Source: Bacteroidota bacterium (GTDB lineage Bacteria > Bacteroidota > Ignavibacteria > UBA10030 > UBA8401). Taken from it: 64,000 bases of DNA. Positions 1 through 8,973 of the stretch are shown here, piece by piece. Made by a program: the position numbers and the translations under genes. The notes under the pieces were generated by a model that did not search any database, had not been told where the DNA came from, and saw only the letters and a list, made by a program, of their open reading frames with translations. Where the stretch lies: contig JBBAAO010000002.1 in the NCBI GenBank assembly GCA_041658205.1, positions 186,001 through 250,000 on the forward strand. The letters are read 5' to 3'. How positions within the stretch are numbered: the first letter of the stretch is position 1; every line of letters begins with the position of its first letter.

Positions 1-423
1 TATTGTTTGGTTGATCAGAATTTCCAAAGAATGCGAGCGGGCCCCCGCTAACCAATCAACATCACCTACAGAATGATGGGCCTCATGAATACGATAGAGA
101 TATTTATTGCGATGCTGCCACTGATGGAACAGATAGATATACAAATCGTGCGTTATCAGAAATAACAAAAACTGGACTCCAAGATGCCAATGCGAAATAC
201 TCTGAAAGTGTGAAAGCCCTGTTTGACCGTCCAGCCAATAAATAAAACCGAATATGGCCCAGCTTAGAAGGTAACTTTGAAAAATAGTATACATTCCCAG
301 ATCGCTCCAAAAGCCCTTTCGAAATAATGGTTGTCCCTCTGTGTACGGAATGATTCGTTCTAATAAAATGAGAACGAGTGCTGAACATGCGATTATGACG
401 GGCGATAGAATCTCTAAACGCAT
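1..423 (-). CDS. Sterol desaturase / fatty acid hydroxylase family protein, 3' part off window
   Basis: Translating the minus strand from the ATG at 423 gives 141 residues open to the window edge, so the C-terminus is missing. Hydrophobic segments lie near residues 5-20, 42-62 and 82-98. The di-iron ligand pattern of the membrane fatty-acid hydroxylase superfamily is visible: HDLYIYLFHQWQH at about residues 95-107, then HEAHH at 115-119. Family members hydroxylate or desaturate lipid acyl chains or sterols at the membrane; the substrate here is unknown. The start lies 5 bases after the stop of the NeuB-family gene, so it is probably the last visible gene of the sugar operon and may modify a lipid anchor. 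The longer TTG-initiated reading in another frame (104-439) lacks these motifs and is a shadow. Confidence 0.8.
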   Translation of the reverse strand, partial: MRLEILSPVIIACSALVLILLERIIPYTEGQPLFRKGFWSDLGMYTIFQSYLLSWAIFGFIYWLDGQTGLSHFQSISHWHLGVQFLLFLITHDLYIYLFHQWQHRNKYLYRIHEAHHSVGDVDWLAGARSHSLEILINQTI

Positions 424-428
424 AGGAA

Positions 429-1319
429 TTACGCTGCAACCGCCTCTCTCACACGGCGAAGTTTTTTCCTTGGACCTAGTTCGCTTTCATATACTTTCTT
501 TACACCGTCACCAAATGCTTTTTCGATGTCACGAATATTTGAAACAAGGCGCATGAGGCCGCCAATTTCGACGGATGCCGCCTGATCGCTTCCCCACATT
601 GCGCGATCGAGTGTGATGTGTCGTTCAACAAATTTTGCTCCCATTGCTACAGCAGCCCATGTCGGAGCTAATCCTGTTTCATGTCCGGAATATCCAATTG
701 GGCAGTCAGGGTATTTGGTTTGCAGTGTTGATATCATTTTCAAGTTCAGTTCTTCCGGGGGACAAGGATATGTGGATGTTGAATGGGCAATAAGAATATT
801 TTTTGTTCCAAGCTCATTCATTGCATATTCAATTTCATGTTGTGTTGACATTCCGGTGGAAAGAATAAGTGGTTTATTCGTTCCCTGCTTTTTTCGTAAT
901 AAGGGAAGATCTGTTAATGCTGCTGAAGCAGCTTTGTAACAGACGGGTTTGAACTGTTCAATAAAATCGACTGATTCTTCGTCCCAGCATGATGCAAACC
1001 ACATAATTTTCCGTTCTTTGCAGTATCGGTCGATCTCAGCATATTGTGCAGCATCGAATTCCATTAAATATCGATACTCAAGGTATGTCATTTTTCCCCA
1101 CGGAGTTTCACGAATGATGTCCCGTTGTTCTTTGGGAACGCATAACTCTGGAGTTCGTTTCTGAAATTTCACCGCATCACAGCCCGCAAGAGCTGCGCCA
1201 TCAATCAATTTTTTTGCAATCTCCATTGATCCATTGTGGTTGATTCCGATCTCGCCAATGACAAATACCGGTTCTCCTTTGCCGACAAAACGATTGCCGA
1301 TTTGAATTGTATTGTTCAT
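429..1319 (-). CDS. NeuB-family nonulosonate (sialic-acid-like) synthase
   Basis: A 296-residue NeuB-type TIM barrel. Enzymes of this family condense phosphoenolpyruvate with a six-carbon amino sugar to give a nine-carbon nonulosonic acid such as neuraminic, legionaminic or pseudaminic acid. Visible signatures are EIGINHNG (residues 23-30), KFQKR (51-55), GYSGHE (209-214) and ERHITLDR (232-239). The usual C-terminal SAF/antifreeze-like domain (full enzymes are about 340-350 residues) is absent, so this is a barrel-only form. The start has GGAGA about 10 bases upstream. It follows the SDR gene in a packed operon with a cytidylyltransferase and an aminotransferase, consistent with making an activated acidic sugar. 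Which sugar is made cannot be read from the sequence. Confidence 0.88.
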   Translation of the reverse strand: MNNTIQIGNRFVGKGEPVFVIGEIGINHNGSMEIAKKLIDGAALAGCDAVKFQKRTPELCVPKEQRDIIRETPWGKMTYLEYRYLMEFDAAQYAEIDRYCKERKIMWFASCWDEESVDFIEQFKPVCYKAASAALTDLPLLRKKQGTNKPLILSTGMSTQHEIEYAMNELGTKNILIAHSTSTYPCPPEELNLKMISTLQTKYPDCPIGYSGHETGLAPTWAAVAMGAKFVERHITLDRAMWGSDQAASVEIGGLMRLVSNIRDIEKAFGDGVKKVYESELGPRKKLRRVREAVAA

Positions 1320-1370
1320 ACAATAGTCTCCGTGTGTATGGTTAATGATTTATGAAAATCTTGTTTTTTA

Positions 1371-2189
1371 TCACCACGCCGTCCAGCCACCATCCACGAT
1401 CAGATTGGCACCGGTCATGTACCGAGAGGCATCGCTGGCTAAAAATACCAGAGCGCCTTTATAATCGGTTGGTTCGGCCATACGCCCAAGCATTGTGCGA
1501 GATGAATATTTTTGGACGAAGTATTCATCCTGTCCATTTTTCACTCCTCCGGGGCATAATGCATTCACCCTTACACCTTTTTTCCCCCAGTATGCCGCCA
1601 GAAATTTCGTGAACGAAATCACCGCACCTTTGGTTGTTGGGTACGCCGGCGATTTGTAAAACGGTTGAATTCCGTCTGGCGTTGTATAAAGAGACTGATC
1701 CGGCGCCACCAATCCGTAGGTTGATGCGACGTTGATGATACTACCATTTCCTTGTTCCGCCATTATGGTCCCGATGACTTGAGAACTGAGGAACATTCCG
1801 GTAACATTGACATCGAGCGAATTTTGCCACTGTTGGAGGGGATAGTTCTCAAACATTGATTGTTCTGTTGCTGACGCGGGAGATTCAAATTTATCATTGA
1901 TGGCAGCGTTGTTCACCAGAATGTCGATCCGGCCGAAATTTTCAACAACCGTTTTCCGTAACCGAATAAGAGATGACTTGCTGGTAATATCGGTACTGAT
2001 GGAAAGTATTTCATTTGGCGTTGAGCTTTTCAATTCATCTGCAAATAGTTCGCATTTTTCCAATTCCGTATCAGAAACCACGACATGTGCGCCAGCTTCT
2101 GCCAATGCGAAACAATGCTGCTTACCGATCAATCCGAGTGCACCGGTGACGATTGCAATTTTATTTTTGAGGGAGAAGAGTTCGTTCAT
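1371..2189 (-). CDS. SDR family oxidoreductase
   Basis: A 272-residue classical short-chain dehydrogenase/reductase. The Rossmann nucleotide-binding motif TGALGLIG is at residues 15-22, NNAA at 93-96, the catalytic serine near 156 (INVAS), and the YxxxK pair at Y183/K187. These enzymes reduce or oxidise a sugar or sugar-derived carbonyl with NAD(P)H. An insertion between the serine and the active-site tyrosine (about residues 160-180, PDQSLYTTPDGIQ) resembles SDRs of flagellin- and surface-sugar loci such as PtmA; that comparison is from memory. The start overlaps the aminotransferase stop (ATGA), so the two are translationally coupled. Function is inferred from the operon: processing of a sugar precursor for the NeuB product. 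Confidence 0.85.
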   Translation of the reverse strand: MNELFSLKNKIAIVTGALGLIGKQHCFALAEAGAHVVVSDTELEKCELFADELKSSTPNEILSISTDITSKSSLIRLRKTVVENFGRIDILVNNAAINDKFESPASATEQSMFENYPLQQWQNSLDVNVTGMFLSSQVIGTIMAEQGNGSIINVASTYGLVAPDQSLYTTPDGIQPFYKSPAYPTTKGAVISFTKFLAAYWGKKGVRVNALCPGGVKNGQDEYFVQKYSSRTMLGRMAEPTDYKGALVFLASDASRYMTGANLIVDGGWTAW

Positions 2190-3523
2190 TGCCCAACCTT
2201 TTTCGGTTTCATATTGAAATTGCTTGTTTTGCGAAAAACCGGTTCAACTGGATCGCCACGAAGCAGAGTAGATACATTTTTTTCCGAGACGGCTTTCTTC
2301 AGTAAAGGAAGAATCTCTCGATATGCTGTAAGTGTATAGTCGATATCGGTATCACTGTGAGAAAAACTCATATTATGGAATCCGGTCCACAGGATTCCCC
2401 GTTTGATCAACTCTTGCTGGACGAACGACTTTAATTCAAGTGGATTTCCAACGCTTGCATCAAACGTGACAATGGTACGGCATCCAAAACCTGAACATCG
2501 TGTAAATGAGATCCCGAGATCGTCTGCCAGTTGGTTATATGCTAACTTGAGTTTGTTTCCCTGGATGGAGAGGTATTCCGGAACTCGTTTCTCCATCAGC
2601 TCTTCAATGGTGGTTTTTGCCGCTGCAAGAGACAAAGCTTCTCCACCAAATGTGGTAAAGAAAAACACTTCCTTTTCAAGAAGCTGCATAACATCTTTCC
2701 GTCCGGTCAGAATCGAGAGAGGCATGCCGTTTGCAACTGCCTTTGAAAAACATGCGAGATCCGCTTTTACTCCGAAATACTCCTGCGCACCGCCGACAGC
2801 AAGACGAAATCCCGTCCACATTTCATCAAAAATCAACACTGTGCCGTTTTGACGACACACTTCTTTCAATTTGTGCAGGAAATTCTCTTTCGGTGCTTCA
2901 AATACAATTGGTTCAAGAATAACGCATGCTGTATCACGATCAATGGAATCAATGACGGATTGAATGTCATTGTAGTTGAAGGTGAATGTTTGTTCTTGTA
3001 CACTCAAGGGAATTCCTTTATTGCGATCTGTAACGGCTATATACCAATCGTGCCAACCGTGATAGCCGCAACAAAGGATCTTGTTTCTTCCCGTGAATGC
3101 TCGTGCAAGACGAACAGCAGCGGAGGTTACATCGCAGCCTGTTTTACTGAATCGAACCGATTCCGCATTGGGAATAACGGAATGAATCAATTCGGCTACT
3201 TCTACTTCAAGAGGGTGCATTAATGAAAAAGTAATTCCATCTTCCAATTGTTTTTTGATTGCATCATTGACAGTCGAATACGAATATCCGAGCGAGAGAG
3301 GGCCGACACCCATCGTGTAATCCAAATACTCATTCCCGTCAGCATCCCATACGTGCGATCCTTTTCCTCGAACCAAATATTTTGGCGCCACGCCGTTCAC
3401 ATACTGTCCAGGACCTTTTGCAAGCGTTTGGGTAACCGCAGGGATTACACCAAGTGCTCGAGTATACAACTCGTTTGATCGTTCAATAGTTGGATAGTGT
3501 TCGTTGAATGAGACGGTATTCAT
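2186..3523 (-). CDS. Class III PLP-dependent aminotransferase, glutamate-1-semialdehyde-aminomutase-like
   Basis: 445 residues with fold-type I aminotransferase hallmarks: YHGWHDW (154-160), the PLP-contacting DEMWTGFR (233-240) and the Schiff-base lysine K261 in FSKAVANGMP. The overall pattern resembles glutamate-1-semialdehyde 2,1-aminomutase, but homologues embedded in surface-polysaccharide operons usually aminate a sugar or ketose intermediate. A good ribosome site (AAAGGGA) precedes the start. It directly follows the two transketolase subunits, which suggests that a transketolase product is transaminated; that is inference. The C-terminal 40 residues (after about residue 405) are poorly conserved-looking and basic. 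Confidence 0.88.
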   Translation of the reverse strand: MNTVSFNEHYPTIERSNELYTRALGVIPAVTQTLAKGPGQYVNGVAPKYLVRGKGSHVWDADGNEYLDYTMGVGPLSLGYSYSTVNDAIKKQLEDGITFSLMHPLEVEVAELIHSVIPNAESVRFSKTGCDVTSAAVRLARAFTGRNKILCCGYHGWHDWYIAVTDRNKGIPLSVQEQTFTFNYNDIQSVIDSIDRDTACVILEPIVFEAPKENFLHKLKEVCRQNGTVLIFDEMWTGFRLAVGGAQEYFGVKADLACFSKAVANGMPLSILTGRKDVMQLLEKEVFFFTTFGGEALSLAAAKTTIEELMEKRVPEYLSIQGNKLKLAYNQLADDLGISFTRCSGFGCRTIVTFDASVGNPLELKSFVQQELIKRGILWTGFHNMSFSHSDTDIDYTLTAYREILPLLKKAVSEKNVSTLLRGDPVEPVFRKTSNFNMKPKKVGQ

Positions 3524-3534
3524 CAGAGTTCCCT

Positions 3535-4488
3535 TTACAATATTGGTTCGACCTGTTTTTCTCCGTAAACGGTATTTCCCTTTTCTATCTCGTGCAGACG
3601 AAGGAGAATTTTCGATGCGATTTGTTCACCCGTAAATCCTTCATATGCCAGTACATCATGCAGCAGTGCCGGTTTGAACCATTGGTTGTCCAATGCAATT
3701 GGCATAACCATTTTCATGAATGAGTGTTTCAGAAAGATCTCGCCGAGGATCGAATATAATCCGCCGATGAGAAAATGATCTTCCACAGTGACAATTAATG
3801 AACATTCTTTGGCGGCAGAGACGATCACCGCTTCATCAATCGGTTTTAATGTTCTAAGATTAATGTAGCGGATAGATATCCCCTTTTTTTCTAAAATCTC
3901 TTTTGCTTTCCATGATTCTTTTGTCATAAATCCATAAGTAATCAATGCAACATCCATTCCATCGGCAAGGACTTCTGCCGTTCCGATTGTAAATTGATTA
4001 TAATGTTTTACAAAGGGTGGCAGCGCGGTGTAACGGATATACCATGGAGCTTTATCTTCAAGAATCTGAGGTAGACCGGCAACAAGCTCTTCATGATCGG
4101 CCGGACAAAAAACTTTCATATTCGGAATACCACGCATGACAGAGACATCTTCAATAGCTTGATGTGTTGGGCCATTCGCTTCCGATAAAAATCCTGGAAC
4201 ACCGCCGATCAGTTTTACCGGGAGATTTCCAACGCCAACATCCGTGCGGATAAATTCAAAAGCGCGGAGAGTAAGAAACGATGCAAGGGCATGAACAATA
4301 GGTATTCTTCCACGGAGCGCTAGACCCGCAGCCGCCCCAATCATTGTTTGTTCGGCGATGCCCACGTCGATAAATCGATTGCCAAGTACTTTTGGCAAGT
4401 TGCGGATTGCCGCACGATTCTCAGCGGTCATTACAACGAGCCGAGAATTCTGTTCTGAAATTTCTTTGAGTTTTTCTTCGTAGGTCAT
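3535..4488 (-). CDS. Transketolase C-terminal subunit
   Basis: 317 residues covering the pyrimidine-binding and C-terminal domains of transketolase. DVGIAEQTM (41-49) carries the conserved glutamate that activates thiamine diphosphate, followed by a glycine/alanine-rich helix. The C-terminal half resembles the transketolase/2-oxoacid dehydrogenase C domain. It starts two bases after the stop of the N-terminal subunit, so the two halves form one split enzyme. Split transketolases are common in archaea and in bacterial surface-sugar loci. In this operon it probably moves a two-carbon ketol unit in making an unusual sugar rather than serving the pentose-phosphate pathway. Confidence 0.9.
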   Translation of the reverse strand: MTYEEKLKEISEQNSRLVVMTAENRAAIRNLPKVLGNRFIDVGIAEQTMIGAAAGLALRGRIPIVHALASFLTLRAFEFIRTDVGVGNLPVKLIGGVPGFLSEANGPTHQAIEDVSVMRGIPNMKVFCPADHEELVAGLPQILEDKAPWYIRYTALPPFVKHYNQFTIGTAEVLADGMDVALITYGFMTKESWKAKEILEKKGISIRYINLRTLKPIDEAVIVSAAKECSLIVTVEDHFLIGGLYSILGEIFLKHSFMKMVMPIALDNQWFKPALLHDVLAYEGFTGEQIASKILLRLHEIEKGNTVYGEKQVEPIL

Positions 4489-4490
4489 AC

Positions 4491-5348
4491 TTATCTCACC
4501 ATGAGTGTTTCAGATGTCAATACGCTCGTTTTTTCACCGCGTAATTCATCCAGAAGCATTTCCACTTCTTCGTGCGTGAAATTCACAAACCATCGGTCGG
4601 CGCGGTGTTCTATGCTTGGTAATCCTTTTCCTCGTATCGTATCAGCGATAACCACGCTGGGTTGTTCTGCACTGAAGGGGACTTGTAAAAATGTCTGTTC
4701 CATTTGTTCGAAATCGTGCCCGTTAATTCTTTTTACCCAGCAGCCGAAGGCTTTGAATTTTTTATCGATTGATTCTAACGGGATTAATTCTTCCGTCCGA
4801 ACATTTGCTTGAAACTCGTTCCGGTCGACAATAATGACGAGATTATCGAGCTTATAGGCCGATGCAACCAGCAATCCTTCCCAAATTGATCCCTCATTTA
4901 ATTCACCGTCGCCTAAAACAACAAAGACACGATTATTGCCTCCCCGCATTTTTATATCAAGTGCAACGCCGATTGATACTGAAAGGAGGTGACCCAGTGA
5001 TCCTGAATGAAATTCTACTCCGGATATCATTCTGTTAGGGTGCCAATAGATTGAATCATGGGTCTTAAGGTGATTTTCCAGCCGTGAAGATTCAATAAAA
5101 CCCAATTCAGCCAATGTTCCATAGAGCGCCGGAACATCATGCCCTTTTGATAGAAACAAATAATCCCGTTCCATATTCGCCACAGTCTGAGGTGAAATGT
5201 TTAACACTTCCGAATAGAGATAGACAAGAAGATCAGCGCAAGAAAGGGAAGCACCAATAAAACACCCTCCGTCCGTTGACATTCGGATGATATGTTCTCG
5301 CACGCGAAGGGCGAGGAGTTCAAGTTCAATTTTGTGCTGTTCAGTCAT
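4491..5348 (-). CDS. Transketolase N-terminal (thiamine-diphosphate-binding) subunit
   Basis: 285 residues forming the ThDP/Mg-binding PP domain. The ThDP signature GDGELNEGSIWEG is at 146-158, and SKGHD (67-71) and FHSGSLGH (113-120) are typical transketolase histidine sites. The start overlaps the upstream cytidylyltransferase gene by 8 bases. Together with the next gene (C-terminal half) it makes a complete two-chain transketolase. Placement inside the nucleotide-sugar operon points to specialised sugar synthesis. Confidence 0.9.
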   Translation of the reverse strand: MTEQHKIELELLALRVREHIIRMSTDGGCFIGASLSCADLLVYLYSEVLNISPQTVANMERDYLFLSKGHDVPALYGTLAELGFIESSRLENHLKTHDSIYWHPNRMISGVEFHSGSLGHLLSVSIGVALDIKMRGGNNRVFVVLGDGELNEGSIWEGLLVASAYKLDNLVIIVDRNEFQANVRTEELIPLESIDKKFKAFGCWVKRINGHDFEQMEQTFLQVPFSAEQPSVVIADTIRGKGLPSIEHRADRWFVNFTHEEVEMLLDELRGEKTSVLTSETLMVR

Positions 5349-6156
5349 TGGGTAATACTACCTGTTTAGTTTCGTGCTTGGAAATTGTTTTCAATTCATC
5401 AAGATGATGACGGTACCAATTCACTCCGGCATATTTTGTATTGATGGAGTGTATTTCCGGTTCGAGTTCCAACATTCCTAATATCTCGTACAGCGAAAAA
5501 TTAGGATGAATATTCGTCCAAAGTTTTTTGTAGACAGATTTGATGAACTCATAATCTTCGGGATAATCGAGCACCCAGCGATGGGACATTGAATAGTTCA
5601 CTCCTGATTCCCATTCAACATTTCCGATCTTAAACCGCTCCGGATGTTCCCATATGAATGGAGTTGTATGTTCGCGCTCATAGATTTTGTTTGCTTCGCG
5701 CCAGGCGATTTCTAGTGTTTCAAACGTCATCACCTCCACATCATTTCCGTCTGGGTATGTAGCCGGATGCAGATTGCTGATAAAATCGTAGTGATGTAAT
5801 GATTTTTGGTAGAATCGAAGCACCCTTTCAATCACAGCAGGATCGATCAATGGACAATCCGAAGGAATCTTGATAATCAGATCGGCTTTTTCTTGTGCTG
5901 CTACTTGATAGTGACGGTCTAACAAATCTGTCGGGTGACCGCTAAAACACGGCACTCCAATTTTTTTACACAATTTTCGTATTGGATCGTCGCTCTTCTC
6001 TTTCGTAGTGGCAACAACCAGATCGACTTTCCCGGAAATACACTGTACGCGCTCGACCATTCGCTGGAGCAACGGTGCTCCAACAAGCGGCATCATTACC
6101 TTGTTTGGAAACCGCGTGGAACCTGTTCGCGCTTGTATAACGAGGAGAGTTTTCAT
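5341..6156 (-). CDS. SpsF-like cytidylyltransferase (nucleotide-sugar activation)
   Basis: 271 residues of the SpsF/CMP-sugar nucleotidyltransferase family. The N-terminal nucleotide-binding loop QARTGSTRFPNKV is at residues 8-20, and PSDCPLID, a typical metal-site region, follows near residue 100. Such enzymes activate surface sugars with CTP. The start overlaps the stop of the upstream gene (ATGA). With NeuB, SDR, aminotransferase and transketolase it forms a complete-looking activated-sugar pathway. Whether the substrate is a nonulosonic acid or another sugar cannot be told. Confidence 0.85.
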   Translation of the reverse strand: MKTLLVIQARTGSTRFPNKVMMPLVGAPLLQRMVERVQCISGKVDLVVATTKEKSDDPIRKLCKKIGVPCFSGHPTDLLDRHYQVAAQEKADLIIKIPSDCPLIDPAVIERVLRFYQKSLHHYDFISNLHPATYPDGNDVEVMTFETLEIAWREANKIYEREHTTPFIWEHPERFKIGNVEWESGVNYSMSHRWVLDYPEDYEFIKSVYKKLWTNIHPNFSLYEILGMLELEPEIHSINTKYAGVNWYRHHLDELKTISKHETKQVVLPND

Positions 6157-7214
6157 GATGCTTTCGAAAACAATTGAAACAGTTTGCGTTTATATTTGTT
6201 TTGAAATATTCTCTTCAACGGCTGCATTTTTTGTCGAAACGGCAGAATGTTTGAGTGTGATTTTTCTATTACGATTCGACACAGATCGGCAATATTTTTT
6301 GCCGCAGAATTGTTCTGAAGAGGTGTTAATCGTTTCAATTCATCTATGGGAAAATTTGAATAGACTTCTTTTCCGAGAGCGATTCCAACGTACACCGTTG
6401 ACGAAAATTGAGTAATCAATACATCACAATTGGCAATCATTTCTTCGGCACTGCCGTGTGAAAATACTAGCGCATCGGGAGCATACCGATTGATCTCTGC
6501 TGTGGCGCGTGATATATTCTCATTCGGATGAAGTTTAAAAATCAATAAACGGCCATTTGCTATCGTTTTTGCATCCAAAATGATCCGTTTTCTATTTTCC
6601 ATCTTCACCGTTTCTCTGGAATCGGAGGTACAGACAAGGACAAAATTCTTGTGCGGAAATGAATTTTGAAAATATTTTTTGCAATGATCGAAATTTGGTA
6701 TTCCCGTGACAACAATTTTTTCCGGTTTGACACCTTTGCGAATAAACAGGTCTTTATATCCTTCGCTTGCTACACAGAATTTGACATAGGCATCGCTCAA
6801 TCCCATCGTTGATGTGCTCGCAGACCATCGGGGCATGAGGCGTAATTTTACCATTCGATATGCCCAATTTTCAGGGTCTGTCATTCCTTCCTGCACCAAA
6901 ATAATTTTGGTACTGCGAATATTTTTTGGCACAACAAGATCGGCGCAGGTCAATACCAGATCGTATGAATGGTTAACTCCACGAAAATCAATTTGTAATC
7001 CATGCAGCTTGAAATATTGCATGCACTGTTCAATATATCGCTGACCCATGATCGTCATTTCCGTCAACCCCGCTCGTCGCATCCATTCAACATGTCCGCT
7101 GGCATAATAGGGAGAGAAAAAACAATTAAACTCATGCATCAAATGGGAGGCTATTTGATGCATTTGTGTTGTCTGATTGTTAGAGCCGCAGATGAATAGA
7201 ATTTTTTTCTTCAT
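6153..7214 (-). CDS. GT-B-fold glycosyltransferase-like or glycerophosphotransferase-like protein
   Basis: 353 residues from the ATG at 7214. The longer frame to 7256 would overlap the upstream gene and adds residues that do not look conserved. The N-terminus MKKKILFICGSN is a Rossmann beta strand; later segments KIVVTGIPNFDH, LLIFKLHPNE and a downstream ANCDVLITQFSS resemble the C-terminal donor-binding half of GT-B enzymes such as UDP-GlcNAc 2-epimerase, CDP-glycerol transferases or polysialyltransferase-like proteins. No secretion signal. Position between the flippase-like gene and the cytidylyltransferase fits transfer of the operon's activated sugar. The exact family is not recognised. 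Confidence 0.6.
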   Translation of the reverse strand: MKKKILFICGSNNQTTQMHQIASHLMHEFNCFFSPYYASGHVEWMRRAGLTEMTIMGQRYIEQCMQYFKLHGLQIDFRGVNHSYDLVLTCADLVVPKNIRSTKIILVQEGMTDPENWAYRMVKLRLMPRWSASTSTMGLSDAYVKFCVASEGYKDLFIRKGVKPEKIVVTGIPNFDHCKKYFQNSFPHKNFVLVCTSDSRETVKMENRKRIILDAKTIANGRLLIFKLHPNENISRATAEINRYAPDALVFSHGSAEEMIANCDVLITQFSSTVYVGIALGKEVYSNFPIDELKRLTPLQNNSAAKNIADLCRIVIEKSHSNILPFRQKMQPLKRIFQNKYKRKLFQLFSKAS

Positions 7215-7230
7215 GAATGTTTCAATTGAT

Positions 7231-8313
7231 TTATGGCTGAGTTTGAGCTGGAGCAATATCCGTTAAGTTCTGGGGGTGTGAATGAAATCGTTTGTTTGTG
7301 AATTGTATTCTTCCTAAAACAGTTGCTACGCTTACTCCTATAATAATCCAAAACAATTCCTTTGCCCGTTTGATGATGATAAATGCAGCGGCAATAGTCA
7401 TCGTCATTCCCGGTACTGCGGATTGTAGTGAAGCGGAGTATCCGATGTCCATCACCCCGAGACCGGCAGGAATAAAGAATACCACTGATCGAAGAAAGGA
7501 AACGACCGGTTCAAATATCATAACATCCTGGAAGGATACCTTCGCACCCAGTAAAAAAAGAATGCAATATGTTTCCGCAAGTTCTGTAAGCCACCCACAA
7601 AAGAAAAACAGTATTGCGGCAATGTTTGTTGTTGAATTCCGCACAATTGCATTCTTCACAACGATATCTGTCTCGAAAAACGTTTTTTTTGTCCGATACA
7701 GCATCGTTTGAACTGCTCTGAACGGAAGACGCATCAACAATCTGTAACTAACGCTCCCGAGATTTCCTTTGGCGAGAAAGTATCCTATCGTCAAAAATAC
7801 GATAAGCAGTAAGAAACTAACGGTAAGGCCAGTTTGTGTAAGTATAGAATCTGATCGGGAGGAACCTATCGTTATACCGGCTAAAACAACAACACCGATA
7901 TACAGTGCTTGCGCTAGTCCCAGGAAGACTTTTCTCATTAACAGGCTTGAAACGATGTGAGGCGTTGGAACAGATGTATGTTTTGCCATCAACATCACTT
8001 TTACTGATTCACCAACCACGACACCGGCGGGGAGGAAGCGATAAAACGATTCTCCGGCAATATGAATCAACACAATTCGAATAAACGATATTGATTGGGA
8101 GGTTGGGAGAAGTTGCTGCCAAGCAAGGGAGTCAAAAATACATCCAACAAAATAAAAGGAGAAAATAACAATACAAAGATATCCGACATCTGAAATGAGG
8201 GTAAGTGTTGTAGCGATATTAATATTGCGAAAGGTAAAGAAAAATAAGAGAACACCTGCAATAAGCATGCTGCTGCGGAAAAGAAACTGTCGTCGACCAA
8301 TCATCGTATTCAC
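7231..8313 (-). CDS. Flippase-like / lysylphosphatidylglycerol-synthase-type membrane protein
   Basis: Up to 360 residues, strongly hydrophobic with about eight membrane segments, matching the UPF0104/LPG synthase TM-region family. Characteristic pieces are the loop FYRFLPAGVVVGESVKV near residues 95-112 and the late segment IPAGLGVMDIGYS. These proteins are integral inner-membrane proteins thought to translocate or recognise lipid-linked intermediates. The listed start is GTG at 8313; an ATG three codons inside (8304) is equally possible and neither has a strong ribosome site. It precedes the sugar genes by a 16-base gap and may supply the lipid-linked transport step. Confidence 0.78.
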   Translation of the reverse strand: MNTMIGRRQFLFRSSMLIAGVLLFFFTFRNINIATTLTLISDVGYLCIVIFSFYFVGCIFDSLAWQQLLPTSQSISFIRIVLIHIAGESFYRFLPAGVVVGESVKVMLMAKHTSVPTPHIVSSLLMRKVFLGLAQALYIGVVVLAGITIGSSRSDSILTQTGLTVSFLLLIVFLTIGYFLAKGNLGSVSYRLLMRLPFRAVQTMLYRTKKTFFETDIVVKNAIVRNSTTNIAAILFFFCGWLTELAETYCILFLLGAKVSFQDVMIFEPVVSFLRSVVFFIPAGLGVMDIGYSASLQSAVPGMTMTIAAAFIIIKRAKELFWIIIGVSVATVLGRIQFTNKRFHSHPQNLTDIAPAQTQP

Positions 8314-8442
8314 GGATACAAATGTACGTGTTCAACATTAACCGTGAATGAAGGGGAGGTGAATAAACAGTAAATGAAAGATTACGAGAATGTATCGAGA
8401 GCGTGAAGAAATCTTTCATGTAGCTTCAAGAAATAAATTTCC

Positions 8443-8973
8443 TTAGCCCTTTTTGTATAACTGAAAGATCTTGTTGTCCAAATGCTGTGCCTCAAGGATA
8501 AGGTCACAGATTTCACGAACGCATCCATCTCCGCCACGACGCTCGGTGACATAATGCGCTAATTGTTTATTCCATTTGCATCCATCGGATGGTGTAGCAG
8601 CAAAGCCGACTTTTCCCAGCACTTCAAGATCATTAATATCATCGCCAATATAGGCAATCTCGTCCCATTCTAACGCGTAGTGCTTTCGAATCTTATCAAG
8701 AACATCCATTTTTCGGTGAACACCTTGATACAGATTTTTAATCTTCAGTTTATCGGCTCGCAGTTTTACAATTTTCGTCTGCTCACTGGTAATGATGGAA
8801 GTGATGATCCCGGCAATTCTAAGAAGCGTTAATCCCATTCCGTCACGAGTTGAGAATTTTTTTTGCTCAACGCCATCTTCTCCATAATACATTCCGCCAT
8901 CCGTAAGAACGCCGTCTACATCGGTGCATAAAAGTTTAATTTTTGTTAATCGTCTTTGAAGTACTTTTTTCAT
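8443..8973 (-). CDS. KdsC-like HAD phosphatase
   Basis: 176 residues, the normal length of the KdsC family (3-deoxy-D-manno-octulosonate 8-phosphate phosphatase), a capless HAD phosphatase that works as a tetramer. The catalytic aspartates are D18 and D20 in DVDGVLTDGG, and the third metal motif is GDDINDLEVL (110-119). GGAAA lies about 8 bases before the ATG. It may make Kdo for lipopolysaccharide, or remove phosphate from the neighbouring NeuB-type product (a nonulosonate 9-phosphate); the operon context favours the latter only weakly. It is separated by 129 bases from the flippase-like gene. Confidence 0.85.
   Translation of the reverse strand: MKKVLQRRLTKIKLLCTDVDGVLTDGGMYYGEDGVEQKKFSTRDGMGLTLLRIAGIITSIITSEQTKIVKLRADKLKIKNLYQGVHRKMDVLDKIRKHYALEWDEIAYIGDDINDLEVLGKVGFAATPSDGCKWNKQLAHYVTERRGGDGCVREICDLILEAQHLDNKIFQLYKKG

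Noticed and set aside
104..439. 111-residue TTG-started frame at the left edge
   Set aside because: The correct frame from ATG 423 encodes a hydroxylase with its histidine motifs; this frame has none.
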